Origin: an uncultured Oscillospiraceae bacterium
GTDB taxonomy: Bacteria; Bacillota; Clostridia; Oscillospirales; Oscillospiraceae
Direction of reading: 5' to 3'
Assembly (NCBI GenBank): GCA_944385645.1
Contig: CALWYA010000078.1
Location: 1 to 7,056 of the forward strand
DNA: 7,056 nt
The translations under genes were made by a program, and so were the position numbers. Below are positions 4,675 to 7,056 of the stretch, in pieces; positions within the stretch are counted from its first letter, which is position 1, and the number at the start of each line of letters is the position of its first letter. The notes under the pieces are model-generated. The model had not been told where the DNA came from. It was given only the letters and a program-made list of their open reading frames with translations, and ran no database searches.

Positions 4675-5667
4675 TCAAAGCGTCATCCGGGTCCCCAGCT
4701 GTCTGGCGCTGACCAGATCCGTGACGCTGGACGCCACCATCAGGTCCTGCAGACCGATGCCGGTGCTGTCAAAGACGGTGATCTCCTCCGGCGTCTGCCG
4801 GCCGGCCGTGCGCCCCAAAATGACCTCGCCCAGCTCGGTGATGCGGTCCGGGGCGAGCAGCCCCTGCTTCACCGCCTTCTCGCACTCCCCCACGGCCACC
4901 ACCTGGTTCCGGTCGTCGCAGAAGACCCGGCTCCGGCTCAGGAGAGTCTCCTCCAACTCCTGCTTCCCCTCCATGTCCGAGCCGATGCAGGACAAATGGG
5001 TTCCGGGCTTCACCCACTCGTCCCGGATCAGGGCGGCCCTGGAGGGCGTGGCGGTGAGAATGACGTCGGCCCGCCGGACCGCCCCCTCCAAATCGTCCGT
5101 GGGCAGCAGCTCCACCCCCTCCGGGACCAGCGCCCGGACCGTCTCACAGAAGGGGGCCGCCTTGTGGGGGGAGTGGGGATTCACCACCCAGATCCGCCGG
5201 AGCTGCTTCATCACTCTGACCGCCGCGTCCAGCAGCCCCGGCCCCTGGGTCCCGGTGCCCACCAGCAGCAGGTCCTCCGACTCCGGCCGGGCCAGGTACT
5301 TGCAGCCCACGGCGCCGGCCGCTCCGGTCCGCATATTGGTGATCAGCCCGCCGTCCATCATGCTCTTCAGCATGCCGGTCTCCCGGTCAAAGATGAGGAT
5401 GGTCCCCGTCAGCCTGGGCAGACCCAGCTCGCTGTTCCCGGCAAAAGCGCTCACCAGCTTCATCCCAAAGATGCCCGCCCCGTCCATGCTCCCGCTTTTG
5501 ATGTCAAATTCCGAGACACCGTCCACAAAGGAGTGACACACAATGGGGAACAGCTGGGCCAGCCCCTGGCACTTGTAGGAGTAGGCCTTCTCCACCGACT
5601 GGATGACCGTGTCCATGTCCAGCACGGAGGCGATCTCCTCCTGATTGATGATCGTGAACTGATTCAT
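4675..5667 (-). CDS. Ornithine cyclodeaminase/mu-crystallin-family NAD(P)-dependent enzyme
   Basis: A 330-residue protein, the usual length for this family. The substrate-domain part shows GMKLVSAF (K70), DGGLITNMRTGAAGA (R113), a Rossmann segment LLLVGTGTQGPGLLDA (133-148), TATPSR, IGSDMEGKQEL (D231) and VFDSTGIGLQDL (298-309). K70, R113 and D231 match the positions of the catalytic and substrate-contacting Lys, Arg and Asp in ornithine cyclodeaminase. Residue 45, where that enzyme has a substrate-binding Arg, falls in PIVCHSF with no arginine. The superfamily includes ornithine and lysine cyclodeaminases, alanine dehydrogenases, iminosuccinate reductase and SbnB-type amino-acid synthases, so the reaction is open. 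An in-frame TGA nine bases upstream fixes the start near 5667. The Shine-Dalgarno sequence is weak and distant (AAGGA, about 13 bases). It is 50 bases downstream of dnaE and upstream of the amidohydrolase on the same strand. Confidence 0.9.
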   Translation of the reverse strand: MNQFTIINQEEIASVLDMDTVIQSVEKAYSYKCQGLAQLFPIVCHSFVDGVSEFDIKSGSMDGAGIFGMKLVSAFAGNSELGLPRLTGTILIFDRETGMLKSMMDGGLITNMRTGAAGAVGCKYLARPESEDLLLVGTGTQGPGLLDAAVRVMKQLRRIWVVNPHSPHKAAPFCETVRALVPEGVELLPTDDLEGAVRRADVILTATPSRAALIRDEWVKPGTHLSCIGSDMEGKQELEETLLSRSRVFCDDRNQVVAVGECEKAVKQGLLAPDRITELGEVILGRTAGRQTPEEITVFDSTGIGLQDLMVASSVTDLVSARQLGTRMTL

Positions 5668-5691
5668 ACTCTGTCACCATTCCTTTCCATC

Positions 5692-5718
5692 GGCGCATGC
5701 GCCGCCCTGCCGGGCGGC
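5692..5718 (-). repeat. Hairpin and palindrome between dnaE and the cyclodeaminase-family gene
   Basis: GCCGCCC (5701-5707) and GGGCGGC (5712-5718) form a 7-bp stem with a four-base loop, starting within the dnaE stop codon. Next to it lies the perfect 12-bp palindrome GGCGCATGCGCC (5692-5703), which shares bases with the stem, so the two folds compete. There is no T-tract on either side, so this is not a convincing intrinsic terminator; partial attenuation or RNA processing are possible. Confidence 0.4.
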
Positions 5719-7056
5719 TATTTCACCACCACGTTCTCCTCCCCCAGGCGCTCCTTCAGGTCGGCCACCAGGGCGGGGTGGATCTGGCAGTAGGTGCCCA
5801 CCCGCTTTTTGCAGTCGGCAAAGTACAGGACCGCCTGGTTTTTCCCGGGAAAGAAGGACAGGGCCAGGCGGATCTTCCGCATCCGGGGGTCCTCCCGGGA
5901 GGGCAGGCGCAGCCACAGCTTCTCCGGCTCCTTCCCCTCCGGCTGGCCCAGGTCGCCCAGGGGTCGGATGGCGTCCACCATGAGCTGGGGCTCCTTCTCG
6001 TCCCGGACGGAGATCTTCCCCTCGGCCAGAATGGGGCTGTTCTCCCGGATATAGCCCCCGCTCTCGCCCAGCACCCGAGAGAAGCACAGCAGCTCCATGG
6101 CGGCGGTGTCGTCCTCCAGGTTCACGTAGGCCATGAGGGTGTTGTTCTTGGTGGTGCGGGTGCGGTAGGTGGAGATAATGCCCGCTACCGTCACCTGCTG
6201 GCCGTCCCGGTACTCCCGGGGGCCGTCCTCCCGGCCGAAGTCGGCCAGGATGGAGCCGATGGTCACCGCCCCGTGGCGGCGCACCAGCTCCCGGTACTGG
6301 TCCATGGGGTGGCCGGACAGATAGAGGCCGGTGGTCTCCTTCTCCATGGTCATCAGCTGCTGGAGGGGGTACTCCTCCACGTCGGGCAGGTGCAGGGCGG
6401 GCAGGGGGGCGCTCTCCTCTCCCCCGCCGTCTCCCGGGCCGAACAGGTCCAGCTGGCCCTCCACGTTCCGCTTCCGGGCGGCGGCGATGCCGTCCAGCAC
6501 CTGGCCGTAGGCCCCCATCAGCTGGGCGCGCTTGTAGCCCATGCGGTCGAAGGCCCCGGACTTGATCAGGCTCTCCACCACCCTCCGGTTCAGATCCTGG
6601 TCGAACATCCGGTCACAGAAGTCCATGAAATCTGTAAAGGGACCAGCCTTGTCTCGCTCTGCCAGCAAGCCGTTGATGAAGGCCCGGCCCACCCCTTTCA
6701 GGGCCACCAGGCCGAAGCGGATCCCCTCGTCCACCACGGTGAAGTCGGCCCCCGACTGGTTCACGTCGGGGGGCAGCAGGGGGATGCCCATATCCCGGCA
6801 CTCGGCGATGTACTCGGCCACCTTCTCGGTGGAGTCCAGCACCGAGGTGAGCAGGGCGGCCATGTACTCCCGGGGGTGGTGGCACTTGAACCAGGCGGTC
6901 TGGTAGGCCACGATGGCGTAGCACACCGCGTGGGCCTTGTTGAAGGCGTACTCGGCAAAGGCGTCGATCTCCTGGTAGATGGCCTCCGCCGTCTCCTCTG
7001 GAATCCCGTTTGCGACGCAGCCTGCGATGTTGCGGGACGGGTCACCGTGGACAAAG
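5718..7056 (-). CDS. dnaE: DNA polymerase III subunit alpha, C-terminal 445 residues (partial)
   Basis: This is the replicative DNA polymerase alpha subunit; the N-terminal PHP and most palm/fingers sequence lie beyond the window. The frame is open to the window edge and begins FVHGDPSRNIAGCVANGIP, then YAFNKAHAVCYAIVAYQTAW, a hallmark of the DnaE fingers region. In fragment numbering, a helix-hairpin-helix region lies at ~112-143 (GLVALKGVGRAFINGLL). A canonical beta-clamp binding motif QLDLF lies at 201-205 (bases 6455-6441). An OB-fold lies at ~286-343 (VTVAGIISTYRTRTTKNNTLMAYVNLED), followed by a C-terminal tail ending ENVVVK, then TAG. This order is that of DnaE, not PolC, which carries its exonuclease internally and its OB domain near the N terminus. 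A GTG at 6926 is internal (Val of HAVCYA) and not a start. No damage is visible. The next gene on the same strand starts 50 bases downstream. Confidence 0.97.
   Translation of the reverse strand, partial: FVHGDPSRNIAGCVANGIPEETAEAIYQEIDAFAEYAFNKAHAVCYAIVAYQTAWFKCHHPREYMAALLTSVLDSTEKVAEYIAECRDMGIPLLPPDVNQSGADFTVVDEGIRFGLVALKGVGRAFINGLLAERDKAGPFTDFMDFCDRMFDQDLNRRVVESLIKSGAFDRMGYKRAQLMGAYGQVLDGIAAARKRNVEGQLDLFGPGDGGGEESAPLPALHLPDVEEYPLQQLMTMEKETTGLYLSGHPMDQYRELVRRHGAVTIGSILADFGREDGPREYRDGQQVTVAGIISTYRTRTTKNNTLMAYVNLEDDTAAMELLCFSRVLGESGGYIRENSPILAEGKISVRDEKEPQLMVDAIRPLGDLGQPEGKEPEKLWLRLPSREDPRMRKIRLALSFFPGKNQAVLYFADCKKRVGTYCQIHPALVADLKERLGEENVVVK

Noticed and set aside
4619..4678. N-terminal extension of the creatininase-family protein from TTG 4678, overlapping the previous stop
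   Set aside because: The ATG at 4618 has a near-perfect Shine-Dalgarno sequence at the right distance, and the extra 20 residues are unlike the family.
5696..5720. Intrinsic terminator directly after dnaE
   Set aside because: The hairpin has a good 7-bp stem but no T-tract in either direction, so it was recorded only as a hairpin.
3821..5793. Long overlapping plus-strand frames (571 and 394 codons) over the amidohydrolase, cyclodeaminase and dnaE end
   Set aside because: Antisense shadows in GC-rich DNA; the opposite strand encodes well-conserved enzymes with proper motifs.
6924..6926. GTG at 6926 as a dnaE start
   Set aside because: It encodes the valine of the conserved HAVCYA segment, and the open frame with DnaE similarity continues to the window edge.
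1..7056. CRISPR array, insertion sequence, tRNA, rRNA or phage attachment site
   Set aside because: No regularly spaced repeats, transposase-like frames, terminal inverted repeats or cloverleaf sequences were seen on either strand.

Overview
The window is GC-rich throughout (roughly two thirds G+C by eye), with short intergenic gaps, AAGGAGG-type ribosome binding sites, GC-stem/T-tract terminators and strong third-position G/C bias. The DnaE fragment, an M-box-controlled MgtE, and ECF vitamin-transporter S components beside a MocR-type regulator all fit a high-GC clostridial Firmicute. The best guess is a gut Oscillospiraceae/Ruminococcaceae relative (Flavonifractor, Lawsonibacter or Intestinimonas type). 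This is inferred from protein style and composition, not from a database match.

Layout. (1) Bases 1-217: the 3' end of a plus-strand membrane protein, probably an ECF transporter S component, closed by a strong hairpin terminator at 238-275. (2) 275-1663, minus: a MocR/PdxR/GabR-like regulator (GntR-type winged helix fused to an aminotransferase-fold domain), transcribed divergently from (3) 1792-2310, plus: a complete ECF S component. The 128-bp gap between them carries a near-palindrome and is the obvious control region. (4) 2322-2360: a bidirectional terminator shared with the convergent (5) 2364-3362, minus: an MgtE-type Mg2+ channel that lacks the usual N-terminal sensor domain. (6) 3363-3832: a 470-bp gap that is almost entirely the mgtE control region: a near-consensus promoter, an M-box (ykoK) Mg2+ riboswitch, a long GC hairpin, and then about 180 nt of further leader with a possible 24-codon upstream ORF. 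(7) 3833-4618 and 4675-5667, minus: a creatininase-family amidohydrolase and an ornithine cyclodeaminase/mu-crystallin-family enzyme, arranged as a two-gene unit directly downstream of (8) 5718-7056, minus: the C-terminal part of dnaE (DNA polymerase III alpha), running off the window.

How they fit together. Three modules are present. One is a vitamin-uptake module: the MocR regulator with its divergent S component, and perhaps the upstream S component. The second is Mg2+ homeostasis: riboswitch plus channel. The third is a small catabolic or biosynthetic enzyme pair behind the housekeeping gene dnaE. No mobile element, CRISPR array, tRNA or rRNA was seen. The points most worth following are the arginine at the PLP-lysine position of the MocR protein, the N-domain-less MgtE with its unusually long post-riboswitch leader, and the unassigned cyclodeaminase/amidohydrolase pair.
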